Source: Dechloromonas sp.
Lineage (GTDB): Bacteria; Pseudomonadota; Gammaproteobacteria; Burkholderiales; Rhodocyclaceae
Length of the DNA: 17,337 nt
Direction: 5' to 3'
Assembly: GCA_017302355.1 (NCBI GenBank)
Contig: JAFLDQ010000065.1
Coordinates: 1 to 17,337, forward strand
The position numbers were made by a program, and so were the translations under genes. Below, piece by piece: positions 1 through 10,188 of the stretch. The notes under the pieces were generated by a model. It saw only the letters and a list, made by a program, of their open reading frames with translations. It was not told the DNA's origin and searched no databases. The first letter of the stretch is position 1; every line of letters starts with the position of its first letter.

Positions 1-771
1 CCCTTCTACGGGGTCGCCGTCCTCTGCGCCGATGACGCCAACGTGCGCGCCATCATGCCGCGGATTTCCCGGCAGATCGTGACCTACGGCCAGACCCCCG
101 ACTGCAATTTCTACGCCGAGAACGTCGCCGCCGCCGACGGCCAGATGCGCTTCGACTGCGTGCGGGTCAATGGGTCGGTGACGCGCCTGCCGATCACGCT
201 CAACACCCCGGGACTGCATAACGTACTGAATGCCCTGGCCGCGATCGCCGTTGCCAGCGAGCTGCAGGTGCCGGATGCCGCCATCGTCAAGGCGCTCGCC
301 GAGTTCAAGGGAGTCGGTCGCCGCTTTCAGCGCTATGGCGAGGTGGCCCTGCCGTCCGGCGGCAGCTGCACGCTGGTCGACGATTACGGCCACCACCCGG
401 TCGAAATGGCGGCGACGCTGGCCGCGGCGCGCGGCGCCTTCCCGGGTCGCCGCCTGGTGCTGGCGTTCCAGCCGCATCGCTACACCCGCACCCGTGACTG
501 CTTCGAGGATTTCGTCCGGGTCCTCGCGACGGTCGACGCCCTGCTCCTGGGCGAGATCTATGCTGCCGGCGAGGCGCCGATCGTCGCCGCCAACGGCCGT
601 GCACTGGCCCGCGCCCTGCGCGTCGGCGGCAAGGTGGAGCCGGTGTTCGTCGAGGATATCGCGGCCATGCCGCAGACCATTCTCGATGTCGCGCGCGACG
701 GCGACGTGGTGCTGACCATGGGCGCCGGTTCGATCGGCGCCGTGCCGGGCAAGTTGCTGGAGGCGAGATGA
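1..771 (+). CDS. murC: UDP-N-acetylmuramate--L-alanine ligase, C-terminal part (5' truncated by the window edge)
   Basis: This is the last 256 codons of MurC, the cytoplasmic ATP-dependent ligase that adds L-Ala to UDP-MurNAc in peptidoglycan precursor synthesis. The frame is open from base 1, so the ATG at 43 is internal and not the start. The visible part covers the end of the central Mur ligase domain and the whole C-terminal domain. The Mur signature [10 protein letters not shown] lies near positions 378-407, followed by [17 protein letters not shown], both typical of MurC rather than MurD, MurE or MurF. The stop overlaps the ddl start as ATGA, which suggests translational coupling. The next genes are ddl, ftsQ, ftsA and ftsZ, the standard end of a dcw cluster. 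The identification is firm; only the N-terminal part with the P-loop is outside the window. Confidence 0.96.
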   Translation, partial: PFYGVAVLCADDANVRAIMPRISRQIVTYGQTPDCNFYAENVAAADGQMRFDCVRVNGSVTRLPITLNTPGLHNVLNALAAIAVASELQVPDAAIVKALAEFKGVGRRFQRYGEVALPSGGSCTLVDDYGHHPVEMAATLAAARGAFPGRRLVLAFQPHRYTRTRDCFEDFVRVLATVDALLLGEIYAAGEAPIVAANGRALARALRVGGKVEPVFVEDIAAMPQTILDVARDGDVVLTMGAGSIGAVPGKLLEAR

Positions 772-1685
772 ACGAGTTCGGCCGAGTGGCGGTTCTCTTC
801 GGCGGCACCTCCGCCGAACGCGAGGTCTCCCTGAACAGCGGGACGCGCGTGCTGGCGGCGCTGCGCGGCCAGGGCATCGATGCCCACGCCTTCGACCCGG
901 CAACGCAGCCGCTCGCCGCGCTCAAGGAGTATGACCGCGCCTTCATCGCCCTGCACGGTCGCCACGGCGAGGACGGCACAATCCAGGGCGCGCTCGAGCT
1001 GATGGGCATTCCCTACACCGGTTCCGGCGTCATGGCCTCGGCGCTGGGCATGGACAAGTTCCGCACCAAGCTGCTCTGGCAGGCGGCGGGTTTGCCGGTG
1101 CCCGAGTACGCCTTGCTGACTGCGGCTTCCGACTTTGCCGATGTCGAGGAGGAACTGGGGTTGCCGATCTTCGTCAAGCCGGCGCGCGAGGGCTCGTCGA
1201 TCGGCATCACAATGGTCAAGGAGCGCAACACGCTCCACCTCGCCTACGCCAACGCGGCGCAACACGATCCGCTGGTCATCGCCGAGAAGGGCGTGATGGG
1301 CGGCGAATACACGGTGGGCATCGTCGGCTCCGGCGACGACATGACCGCGTTGCCGATCATCAAGATCGAGCCGGTCACGGAATTCTACGATTACGAGGCC
1401 AAGTACAGTCGCGACGATACCCGCTATCTTTGCCCCTGCGGGCTGCCGGAGGCGCTGGAGGGAGAGATCCGCGCGGGCGCCCTCGCGGCCTTCCGCATCA
1501 TCGATGGCCGGGGCTGGGGGCGGGTCGACTTTCTCCTCGACGAAGACGGCAATCACTACTTTCTGGAAGTGAACACTTCCCCGGGGATGACCGACCACTC
1601 GCTGGTGCCGATGGCGGCGCGGGCGGCCGGCATGGACTACCCGGCGCTGGTGCGCCGGGTCCTCGAACTGGCGGCCAACGACTGA
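768..1685 (+). CDS. ddl: D-alanine--D-alanine ligase
   Basis: This 305-residue protein is the ATP-grasp ligase that joins two D-Ala molecules for the peptidoglycan stem peptide in the cytoplasm. The length is normal for DdlB. Visible motifs, in order, are [16 protein letters not shown] at the N-terminus, [12 protein letters not shown], the ATP-grasp segment [17 protein letters not shown], the omega-loop YDYEAKY, and the metal-binding end [17 protein letters not shown]. The Tyr in the omega-loop fits D-Ala rather than D-Lac specificity, which is known from the family and was not tested here. The ATG overlaps the murC stop as ATGA, so this start is well supported. ftsQ follows after 8 bases. 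Its place directly before ftsQ argues for the DdlB paralogue. The gene is intact. Confidence 0.97.
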   Translation: MNEFGRVAVLFGGTSAEREVSLNSGTRVLAALRGQGIDAHAFDPATQPLAALKEYDRAFIALHGRHGEDGTIQGALELMGIPYTGSGVMASALGMDKFRTKLLWQAAGLPVPEYALLTAASDFADVEEELGLPIFVKPAREGSSIGITMVKERNTLHLAYANAAQHDPLVIAEKGVMGGEYTVGIVGSGDDMTALPIIKIEPVTEFYDYEAKYSRDDTRYLCPCGLPEALEGEIRAGALAAFRIIDGRGWGRVDFLLDEDGNHYFLEVNTSPGMTDHSLVPMAARAAGMDYPALVRRVLELAAND

Positions 1686-1693
1686 GACCGTGC

Positions 1694-2434
1694 ATGTGGA
1701 ACAGACCGCACATCCTCAATGCCATCGCCGACCTGCTGATTCTCGCAGGGGCGGCGGCGCTGCTCGTGGCGGGGGCGGTGTGGCTGGTGCGCGTGCCTGC
1801 ACTGCCGGTGCGCCAGGTGGTGTTCACCGCGGAACTGCCGCACACGCGACGGGCGGATCTCGAACAGGTGTTGCCGGCGGCGCTGAAGGGCAACTTCTTC
1901 AGCCTCGATCTGGAGGATGCGCGCGGCATGCTGGAGAGGCTGCCGTGGGTGCGCAAGATCGAGCTGCGGCGCGTGTGGCCGGCCGGCCTCGAGGTGACGA
2001 TCGAGGAACACCGTCCGGCGGCGCGTTGGGGCGAGGGACGGGGCGAACTGGTCAATACCTTCGGCGAAGTCTTCGCGGCGACCGCCCCGGCAGCCGAAAT
2101 GGCCGTCCTGCCCATGCTCCACGGCCCGTCGGGGACGGCGCCGGAACTGCTCCGGCGCTACGGGGAATTCGTTGGCGCTCTCGGCCCGCTGGGCCAGAGA
2201 CCGGTGCAGGTGACGCTGTCGCCGCGTCTGGCGTGGCAACTGAAGCTGGAGAGCGGAATGGTGGTCGAAATGGGCCGGGAGCAACCGAAAGCGCCGGTGG
2301 CGGTGCGCCTGCAGCGCTTCATCGAGGCCTATCCGGAGACGGTGGGGAGGCGGCCGGTTCGCCCCTCGGTGGTGGATCTGCGGTATCCGAACGGATTTGC
2401 GATGCGAGTCGCGGGTGAAGGCAAGGGAAAGTAG
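1694..2434 (+). CDS. ftsQ: Cell division protein FtsQ
   Basis: This 246-residue bitopic inner-membrane protein of the divisome recruits FtsB and FtsL and links early and late division proteins. I chose the ATG at 1694 because it lies 8 bases after the ddl stop and gives a short cytoplasmic tail (MWNRPHILN). A single hydrophobic helix follows at about residues 10-36. The same frame is open further upstream, but only as an overlap with ddl in another frame. After the helix comes a POTRA-like segment starting LPVRQVVFTAELPH and ending LPWVRKIELRRVWP, LEVTIEEHRPAARW, a hallmark of FtsQ. The rest is the FtsQ beta domain. It ends 4 bases before ftsA. No frameshift or missing part is seen. Confidence 0.95.
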   Translation: MWNRPHILNAIADLLILAGAAALLVAGAVWLVRVPALPVRQVVFTAELPHTRRADLEQVLPAALKGNFFSLDLEDARGMLERLPWVRKIELRRVWPAGLEVTIEEHRPAARWGEGRGELVNTFGEVFAATAPAAEMAVLPMLHGPSGTAPELLRRYGEFVGALGPLGQRPVQVTLSPRLAWQLKLESGMVVEMGREQPKAPVAVRLQRFIEAYPETVGRRPVRPSVVDLRYPNGFAMRVAGEGKGK

Positions 2435-2438
2435 GCAT

Positions 2439-3668
2439 ATGAGCAGGGAGAACAAGGATCTGATCGTCGGGCTGGACATCGGAACCTCCAAGATCGTCGC
2501 GCTGGTCGCCGAGATCAACCAGGAGGGCCGCCTGAACGTCATCGGCATGGGCTCGCAGGATTCCCGCGGCCTCAAGAAGGGCGTCGTGGTCAATATCGAG
2601 GAAACCGTTCACGCGATCAGTCGCGTCGTGCAGGAGGTCGAGCTGATGGCCGACTGCAAGGTCAAGGATGTCTATACCGGTATCGCCGGCAGCCATATCA
2701 AGAGCTTCAACTCCCACGGAATGGTGGCGATCAAGGACAAGGAGGTTACGCCGAGCGATGTCGAGCGCGTCATCGAGACCGCCAGGGCGATGCCGATTCC
2801 GGCCGATCAGGAGATCCTGCACATCCTCACCCAGGAATTCGTCATCGACGGCCAGGATGGCATCCGCGAGCCGATCGGCATGAGTGGCATGCGCCTCGAG
2901 GTCAGGACGCATATCGTGACCGGGGCGGTGTCGGCGGCCCAGAACATCGTCAAGTGCGTCCGCCGTTGCGGTCTGGAGGTCAATGACCTCGTCCTGCAGC
3001 CATTGTCTTCCAGCTACGCCGTGCTGTCCGAGGACGAAAAGGATCTCGGCGTCTGCCTGATCGACATCGGCGGCGGCACGACCGATCTCGCGGTGTGGAC
3101 GCAGGGCGCCATTCGTCATACTTCGGTGATCCCGATCGCCGGCGACCAGATCACCAACGACATCGCCATGGCGCTGCGCACGCCGACCCGCGAGGCCGAG
3201 GACATCAAGTGCAAGTACGGTTGCGCGTTGTCGCAGCTCGCCGACCGTGCCGAGAGCATGGAGGTCGCCGGGGTCGACGACCGTCCGAGCCGGAAATTGA
3301 GCCGGCGGGCGCTGGCCGACGTGATCCAGCCGCGCGTCGAGGAGCTCTACGAGCTGATCCAGAATGAACTGCGCCGTTCCGGCTTCGAGGAGGTGTTGTC
3401 GTCGGGCATCGTCCTGACCGGTGGCGCCAGCGTCATGCCCGGCATGATCGAACTGGGCGAAGAGATCTTCCACATGCCGCTGCGCCTTGGCAGCCCGAAA
3501 TATACCGGCAGCCTGGCCGATGTCGTGCAGAACCCGCACTTTTCCGCGGCCTTCGGCCTGCTGCTCGAGGCCCAGGCGCAGCGCAAGCGCGGCCAGAAGA
3601 TCAAGGAGAAGCAGAACGTCAAGGATGTGTTTGATGGCATGAAATCGTGGTTCGCCAAGAACTTTTGA
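2439..3668 (+). CDS. ftsA: Cell division protein FtsA
   Basis: This 409-residue actin-like ATPase tethers FtsZ filaments to the inner membrane and recruits later divisome proteins. The start at 2439 (MSRENKDLIVGLDIG) sits 4 bases after the ftsQ stop and matches the usual FtsA N-terminus; the in-frame codons upstream belong to the overlap with ftsQ. Phosphate-binding loops are visible as GLDIGTSK at residues 11-18 and DIGGGTTDLAVW from about residue 209, with a third actin-type motif at VLTGGASVMPGM. The protein ends in DGMKSWFAKNF, the C-terminal amphipathic helix that binds membrane in FtsA. Length and domains are complete. It lies in the ftsQ-ftsA-ftsZ order and is very likely co-transcribed with both neighbours. 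Confidence 0.97.
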   Translation: MSRENKDLIVGLDIGTSKIVALVAEINQEGRLNVIGMGSQDSRGLKKGVVVNIEETVHAISRVVQEVELMADCKVKDVYTGIAGSHIKSFNSHGMVAIKDKEVTPSDVERVIETARAMPIPADQEILHILTQEFVIDGQDGIREPIGMSGMRLEVRTHIVTGAVSAAQNIVKCVRRCGLEVNDLVLQPLSSSYAVLSEDEKDLGVCLIDIGGGTTDLAVWTQGAIRHTSVIPIAGDQITNDIAMALRTPTREAEDIKCKYGCALSQLADRAESMEVAGVDDRPSRKLSRRALADVIQPRVEELYELIQNELRRSGFEEVLSSGIVLTGGASVMPGMIELGEEIFHMPLRLGSPKYTGSLADVVQNPHFSAAFGLLLEAQAQRKRGQKIKEKQNVKDVFDGMKSWFAKNF

Positions 3669-3696
3669 TTGTTTTTTTGTGTTTTTTCAGAGGAGG
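3663..3696 (+). promoter_or_regulatory. U-rich leader and strong Shine-Dalgarno of ftsZ
   Basis: Between ftsA and ftsZ there are only 33 bases. From 3663 to 3687, which includes the ftsA stop, 20 of 25 bases are T, which stands out in this GC-rich sequence. A perfect AGGAGG (3691-3696) follows, 5 bases before the ftsZ ATG. The T runs are not preceded by a clear GC-rich hairpin, so I do not call a terminator. A U-rich single-stranded leader before a strong Shine-Dalgarno is the kind of sequence that raises ribosome (S1) loading. That role is inference. The strong Shine-Dalgarno decides the start of ftsZ. Confidence 0.6.
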
Positions 3697-3701
3697 AAGT
3701 C

Positions 3702-4886
3702 ATGTTTGAGATCATCGAGAAGGACGAAGAGCACGGCACGATCATCAAGGTGTTCGGTGTCGGTGGCGCCGGTGGCAACGCCATCGAGCACATGATCCAG
3801 GAGGGAGTCAGCGGCGTCGAGTTCATCGCCGCCAATACCGATGCGCAGGCACTGGGACGCAGCACGGCGGCCAGCAAGCTGTCGCTCGGCACCACGGGCC
3901 TCGGCGCCGGCGCCAAGCCGGAAGCCGGTCAGGCGGCTGCCGATGCGCATCGCGACGAAATCCGCGCGTCGCTGGAAGGCGCACACATGGCCTTCATCAC
4001 GGCCGGCATGGGCGGCGGCACGGGCACCGGCGCCGCCCCGGTGGTCGCCGAAATCGCCCGCGAAATGGGCATACTGACCGTCGGGGTCGTGACCAAGCCC
4101 TTCAGTTTCGAGGGCAACAAGCGGATGAAGGCTGCCGAGGCGGGAATCACTGAGTTTTCCAAGCACGTCGATTCGCTGATCGTCATCCTCAACGACAAGC
4201 TGATGGAAGTGATGGGCGACGACGCCGACGTCGATCACTGCTTCAAGGCGGCCGACGATGTGCTGAAGAACGCGGTCGGCGGCATCGCCGAAATCATCAC
4301 CTATCCGGGCCTGGTGAACGTGGACTTCGAGGACGTGCGCACGGTGATGGGAGAAATGGGTCGCGCCATGATGGGTTCCTCCTCGGCAGCCGGTGTCGAC
4401 CGCGCCCGAATCGCCGCCGAGCAGGCAGTCGCCTCGCCGCTGCTGGAAGGCGTCAACCTTTCAGGGGCCAAGGGCGTTCTGGTGAACATCACCGCCGCCA
4501 AGGGCGGCCTGCGGATGAAGGAAGTCAACGAAGTGATGAACACGGTCAAGGCCTTTGCCGCCGACGACGCGCACATCATCTTCGGTGCGGTGTACGACGA
4601 GATGATGGACGACGCCCTGCGCGTCACGGTGGTGGCAACCGGGCTCGGCCAGCCTGCGGCGCGCGCGCGCCAGAGCTTCGAGGTGGTCAACACCACCGTT
4701 GTCCAGGCGGTGGCGACCGGAACGCACGATACCCTGCCCTTTGCCGGTCCGGTCATCGACTACGACCAGCTTTCCCGTGAGCCGGCGGTGACCCGCTCGC
4801 GCCGCAACCTGACGGTCGAGGCGCTGGCCAACAGCGGGGTGGATCGCTACGACATTCCGGCCTTCCTGCGCAAACAGGCCGACTGA
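3702..4886 (+). CDS. ftsZ: Cell division protein FtsZ
   Basis: This 394-residue tubulin-like GTPase polymerises into the Z ring at mid-cell. The ATG at 3702 is chosen because a perfect AGGAGG precedes it; an in-frame TTG at 3669 overlaps the ftsA end and is not needed. The GTP-binding tubulin signature GGGTGTG is at residues 104-110 and the T7 loop that completes GTP hydrolysis in the next subunit, NVDFEDV, is at residues 206-212. The C-terminal conserved peptide [14 protein letters not shown], which binds FtsA and ZipA, ends the protein after a short linker rich in Thr and Arg. The gene is complete. lpxC follows after 81 bases containing a probable separate promoter. Confidence 0.98.
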   Translation: MFEIIEKDEEHGTIIKVFGVGGAGGNAIEHMIQEGVSGVEFIAANTDAQALGRSTAASKLSLGTTGLGAGAKPEAGQAAADAHRDEIRASLEGAHMAFITAGMGGGTGTGAAPVVAEIAREMGILTVGVVTKPFSFEGNKRMKAAEAGITEFSKHVDSLIVILNDKLMEVMGDDADVDHCFKAADDVLKNAVGGIAEIITYPGLVNVDFEDVRTVMGEMGRAMMGSSSAAGVDRARIAAEQAVASPLLEGVNLSGAKGVLVNITAAKGGLRMKEVNEVMNTVKAFAADDAHIIFGAVYDEMMDDALRVTVVATGLGQPAARARQSFEVVNTTVVQAVATGTHDTLPFAGPVIDYDQLSREPAVTRSRRNLTVEALANSGVDRYDIPAFLRKQAD

Positions 4887-4911
4887 GCCGCCACCGTCCA
4901 CCTCTGAAAAC

Positions 4912-4947
4912 GGGGGGCGGCGCGTTGTGCTACAATACGCGCCCCCC
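4912..4947. promoter_or_regulatory. lpxC promoter (extended -10) enclosed by a GC-rich dyad
   Basis: The sequence TGCTACAAT at 4928-4936 is an extended -10 element (TG, one base, then TACAAT against TATAAT). No good -35 is seen 17 bases upstream, as is common for extended -10 promoters. It is placed about 30 bases before the lpxC ATG. The element fills most of the 11-base loop (4926-4936) of a dyad with left arm 4912-4925 and right arm 4937-4947. The arms give 11 pairs with a 3-base bulge (4918-4920). There is no T tract after the right arm, so a simple intrinsic terminator for ftsZ is unlikely. Use of this promoter is inferred. Confidence 0.55.
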
Positions 4948-4967
4948 GGGATCGTTCAACCACTGGC

Positions 4968-5882
4968 ATGCTCAAGCAACGCACACTCAAGACCGTCATT
5001 CGCGCCTCCGGCGTCGGTCTGCATGGGGGCGTCAAGGTCAACATGACCCTGCGTCCGGCCGCCGTGAACAACGGGATCGTCTTCCGCCGGACCGATCTGC
5101 GGGAGCCTGTGGATATCCCTGCCGCAGCCCACATGGTCGGCGATACGCGAATGTGTTCGTGTCTGGAAAAGGATGGGGTCAGGATCGGCACCGTCGAGCA
5201 TCTGATGTCGGCGTTTGCCGGTCTCGGCATCGACAACGCCTGGGTCGATCTGGATGCGCCGGAATTGCCTATCCTCGATGGCTCGGCATCGCCGTTCGTC
5301 TTCCTGATCCAGTCGGCCGGCATCGAGGAACAGAATGCAGCCAAGAAATTCATCCGCGTCAGGGAACCGGTCGAGGTTCGCGATGGCGAAAAGTGGGCGC
5401 GGTTCGAGCCTTACGATGGCTACCGGCTGACCTTCTCGATCATCTTCAATCACCCGGCGATCGACAAATCGGCGCAGAAGTCGGAAATCGACTTCGCGGA
5501 ACATTCCTACATTCGGGAAGTGGCGCGGGCGCGCACCTTCGGCTTCATGCAGGAAGTCGAATACCTGCGTGAAAGCGGCCTCGCCCTCGGTGGCGGGCTG
5601 GAAAACGCCATCGTTCTCGACGAGTTCCGCGTCCTCAACCAGGACGGGTTGCGCTATGGCGATGAATTCGTCAAGCACAAGATTCTCGATGCCGTGGGCG
5701 ATCTCTACCTGCTTGGCCATCCGCTGCTGGCGGCCTACTCGTCGCACAAGGGAGGACACGCCCTCAACAACCTGCTCGCCCGCGAGCTGCTCGGTCGGCG
5801 CGAATCCTGGGAACTGGTAACCTTCGAACGGGCCGGGCAGGCGCCGGCAGGCGTGGCTCGCTGGCTGAACCAGCCCGCATGA
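4968..5882 (+). CDS. lpxC: UDP-3-O-acyl-N-acetylglucosamine deacetylase
   Basis: This 304-residue zinc enzyme removes the acetyl group from UDP-3-O-acyl-GlcNAc, the first committed step of lipid A synthesis, in the cytoplasm. The start [19 protein letters not shown] is the normal LpxC N-terminus. The zinc ligands are visible: His78 in [12 protein letters not shown], and His237 and Asp241 in [11 protein letters not shown]. The catalytic His264 lies in [10 protein letters not shown]. The last motif has Gly where many LpxC proteins have Ser (KSGHALN), a mild difference. The gene follows ftsZ, as at the end of many proteobacterial dcw clusters, and probably has its own promoter. Immediately after its stop codon begins a dispersed intergenic repeat. 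Confidence 0.97.
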   Translation: MLKQRTLKTVIRASGVGLHGGVKVNMTLRPAAVNNGIVFRRTDLREPVDIPAAAHMVGDTRMCSCLEKDGVRIGTVEHLMSAFAGLGIDNAWVDLDAPELPILDGSASPFVFLIQSAGIEEQNAAKKFIRVREPVEVRDGEKWARFEPYDGYRLTFSIIFNHPAIDKSAQKSEIDFAEHSYIREVARARTFGFMQEVEYLRESGLALGGGLENAIVLDEFRVLNQDGLRYGDEFVKHKILDAVGDLYLLGHPLLAAYSSHKGGHALNNLLARELLGRRESWELVTFERAGQAPAGVARWLNQPA

Positions 5883-5982
5883 TTCTAGTTCCAGACCAAC
5901 CGTGACCTTGTCGACTCGCCTTGCCGTGCTGCCTGCACTGCCGGCGGCTCGGCTTCGCGTCATTATCGATCCGGACATGGAA
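5883..5982. repeat. Dispersed intergenic repeat, copy 1
   Basis: This non-coding segment begins directly after the lpxC stop and is closely similar to 12493-12588, in the same orientation. Shared blocks include TTCCAGACCAACCGTG, CCTTGTCG, CTGCCTGCACTG and CGGCGGCTCG; over the first 70 bases the two copies differ at only a few positions. The ends are imperfect inverted repeats (TTCCA near 5889 and TGGAA near 5978). In this copy the right part diverges (CATTATCGATCCGGACATGG). It resembles a REP- or MITE-like intergenic element or a family of post-stop hairpins. No coding capacity is apparent. Confidence 0.8.
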
Positions 5983-5991
5983 TAACTCCGC

Positions 5992-6180
5992 ATGTGGCTG
6001 CTGCGTCTGCTTGCAGTCATTCTGGTGATCGCCATCGGCGCCGGCTTGCTGCTCTATGCCATCAGCGGCAACCGGGCTTACCTGGCCCTTTCCTGGCGGC
6101 TCTTTCGCTACGGGGTCGTCTTTTCGCTGATCGTTTTCGCGCTGATGATCCTCGAGCGGATTGCCGTCATTCCTGTCTAG
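5992..6180 (+). CDS. Small hypothetical membrane protein
   Basis: This encodes 62 residues, almost entirely hydrophobic, with two likely membrane helices: about residues 3-23 (LLRLLAVILVIAIGAGLLLY) and 40-58 (VVFSLIVFALMILERIAV). They are separated by a short polar stretch with Arg residues (GNRAYLALSWRLFRYG). I do not recognise a named family and assign no function. The gene lies between lpxC and the convergent dciA-like gene, whose 3' end it overlaps by 14 bases. There is only a weak Shine-Dalgarno (GGAA) before the ATG at 5992. The amphipathic, membrane-like composition and compact fit support a real gene, but a chance reading frame cannot be excluded. Confidence 0.6.
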   Translation: MWLLRLLAVILVIAIGAGLLLYAISGNRAYLALSWRLFRYGVVFSLIVFALMILERIAVIPV

Positions 6181-6622
6181 CGGCGCGTGCCAGCAAGGCA
6201 TCCAGGGCCTGGCGCAGCGGCCCGTCCGGCAGGCTCGCCGAAGCCGCGCGGAGCGTCCCGCAGGCCCCCGCGGAGAGGGGCTTGATGGTTGAAGGCGTTG
6301 ACTGGCAAGGGATTTGCCGGGGTTGAACTTTCACCTCGAGGCGGTTGCACTCCGGCCCTCCCTTGGATAACTCGTCGCACAGGCGCTGACTCAGCTGGCG
6401 AATCTTGACGGCGACCGCGCCATTGTCGGCGTGGATGATGACTTTCCCCGACTTGTAGTTGGCAATGTGCGCGGCGCCGCCCAGTCCCGCCGGGGCAGCC
6501 GTCGCGAAGCGCTGCGCCAGGTCAAGCAGCAGTCTGGCATGGGCCATCACCCTGCCGGCGCCGGCGTCGTTGTCAAGAAAGCAAGCGAGCGTGTTGGTCA
6601 CAGGAGGCTCATGGCGGATCAT
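6167..6622 (-). CDS. DciA-like protein (DUF721 family)
   Basis: This 151-residue protein resembles the DUF721/DciA family, which in many bacteria loads or assists the replicative helicase DnaB. The recognisable part is the middle: MAHARLLLDLAQRFATAA, then VIIHADNGAVAVKIRQLSQR, typical of the KH-like DUF721 core, followed by a basic, proline-containing tail. I chose the ATG at 6622 because translation further upstream would run into the divergent M23 gene; a GTG seven codons downstream is an alternative. It is transcribed toward lpxC and overlaps the small membrane gene tail to tail. The dciA-like, M23 peptidase and secA order is familiar in betaproteobacteria. Family assignment is from recognised motifs; function is inferred. 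Confidence 0.8.
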   Translation of the reverse strand: MIRHEPPVTNTLACFLDNDAGAGRVMAHARLLLDLAQRFATAAPAGLGGAAHIANYKSGKVIIHADNGAVAVKIRQLSQRLCDELSKGGPECNRLEVKVQPRQIPCQSTPSTIKPLSAGACGTLRAASASLPDGPLRQALDALLARAARQE

Positions 6623-6665
6623 TCGCGTTTCCCGCCACCTCAAGGCAGCGCGGACCATTACCATT

Positions 6666-7332
6666 ATGCCGCACCATCTGGCGATTGCGGTCTTCGCGTT
6701 CATTTTCCTCGTCACGGCGACGGCGGCCGGCCTTGCATCGCTTGCCGCCCGTCCGGGCATTCCCTCGGACAAGGCGGGGCCTTCGTGCCGGCGCCTCCGG
6801 GGGCCGATGAACTGCAGCGCGAAATCGATCGTCTGTCGCGCGAAGTCGATCCGCGCACCGATGAACTGGCCGCGCTCGAGTCGCGTCTCTTGGAGAAACG
6901 GGTCAGGGAACGCCTGATACCGACGACCGCTGGTCAGGGAGGCTTTGCTCGGCTCGCCGTTCGGTCATCGCGGCGACCCCACTCCCGGCCAGCGGGCGAT
7001 GCACGAGGGAATAGCCTTCAATGCCGAAACCGGCACGCCGGTGGTCGCAGCCGCCGACCGGGTGGTGCTTGCCACGGCCTATCAGGGCGATTTCGGCAAC
7101 ATGATCGGCGTTGACCATGGCGATGGCCTGACCACCCGCTATGCCCGCCTGTCGCGGATGAGCGTCAAGCCCGGCAGTGTGGTCAAGCGCGGCGAAGCGA
7201 TCCGCGGTCGGCAGCACGGGCCGCACCACCGGTCCGCACCTGCATTTCGAGGTGCGCATGCTGGGCGTCGCGCAAAGTCCGGCGCACTTCCTCAGGCAAG
7301 GCGAGGAATACGCGCTGCTCAGGCGGCGCTGA
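6666..7332 (+). pseudogene. M23-family (LytM-type) peptidase, decayed by three frameshifts
   Basis: The reading starts with a signal-anchor (MPHHLAIAVFAFIFLVTATA), continues as a coiled linker (DELQREIDRLSREVDPRTDE) and ends in an M23 endopeptidase domain, but it needs three frame changes. These lie near 6765-6780 (a G run, consistent with one base lost), near 6940-6955 and near 7198-7204 (each one base gained or two lost). The C-terminal zinc motif GPHLHFEVR is intact, yet the first metal motif reads HEGIAFN where the family has HxGxD, so the Asp ligand is Ala. With a broken frame and a missing ligand this is almost certainly non-functional. An intact form would be a periplasmic peptidoglycan hydrolase or an EnvC/NlpD-like activator. 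It sits divergently from the dciA-like gene and upstream of secA. Confidence 0.85.
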
Positions 7333-7379
7333 GGCGTTCAGCAAAGCCCGATCCCGGTCGCCGCCGGCCGCGGCCGGCG

Positions 7380-7388
7380 TGCTAAAAT
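7380..7388 (+). promoter_or_regulatory. secA promoter, extended -10
   Basis: TGCTAAAAT matches an extended -10 (TG, one base, TAAAAT against TATAAT) and lies 41 bases before the secA ATG. It is very similar in form to the lpxC element (TGCTACAAT). No clear -35 is visible in the GC-rich sequence upstream. It comes after the end of the decayed M23 gene, so secA can be expressed independently of it. Confidence 0.6.
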
Positions 7389-7428
7389 CAGTATTTTGCC
7401 GCGCCCCGCGCAGACAGACACCATCGCG

Positions 7429-10140
<2,712 letters not shown>

Positions 10141-10142
10141 CC

Positions 10143-10176
10143 CGTCAAGGCACCCACGAGGTGCCTTGACGTTTTT
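10143..10176 (+). terminator. Rho-independent terminator after secA
   Basis: A perfect 12-base-pair stem (CGTCAAGGCACC at 10143-10154 with GGTGCCTTGACG at 10160-10171) closes a 5-base loop (CACGA) and is followed by five T residues (10172-10176). It starts 3 bases after the secA stop. The T tract runs straight into the GGAG Shine-Dalgarno of argJ (10177-10180), so no room remains for a promoter between them. Confidence 0.9.
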
Positions 10177-10188
10177 GGAGCGAATCGA

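Noticed and set aside
1430..1693. Upstream extension of the ftsQ frame
   Set aside because: It overlaps ddl in another frame, has a Gly/Arg-rich non-protein-like composition, and would place the membrane helix about 100 residues in.
6666..7332. Programmed frameshifting of the M23 gene
   Set aside because: Three separate shifts and a lost metal ligand fit decay better; only the first lies at a run of identical bases.
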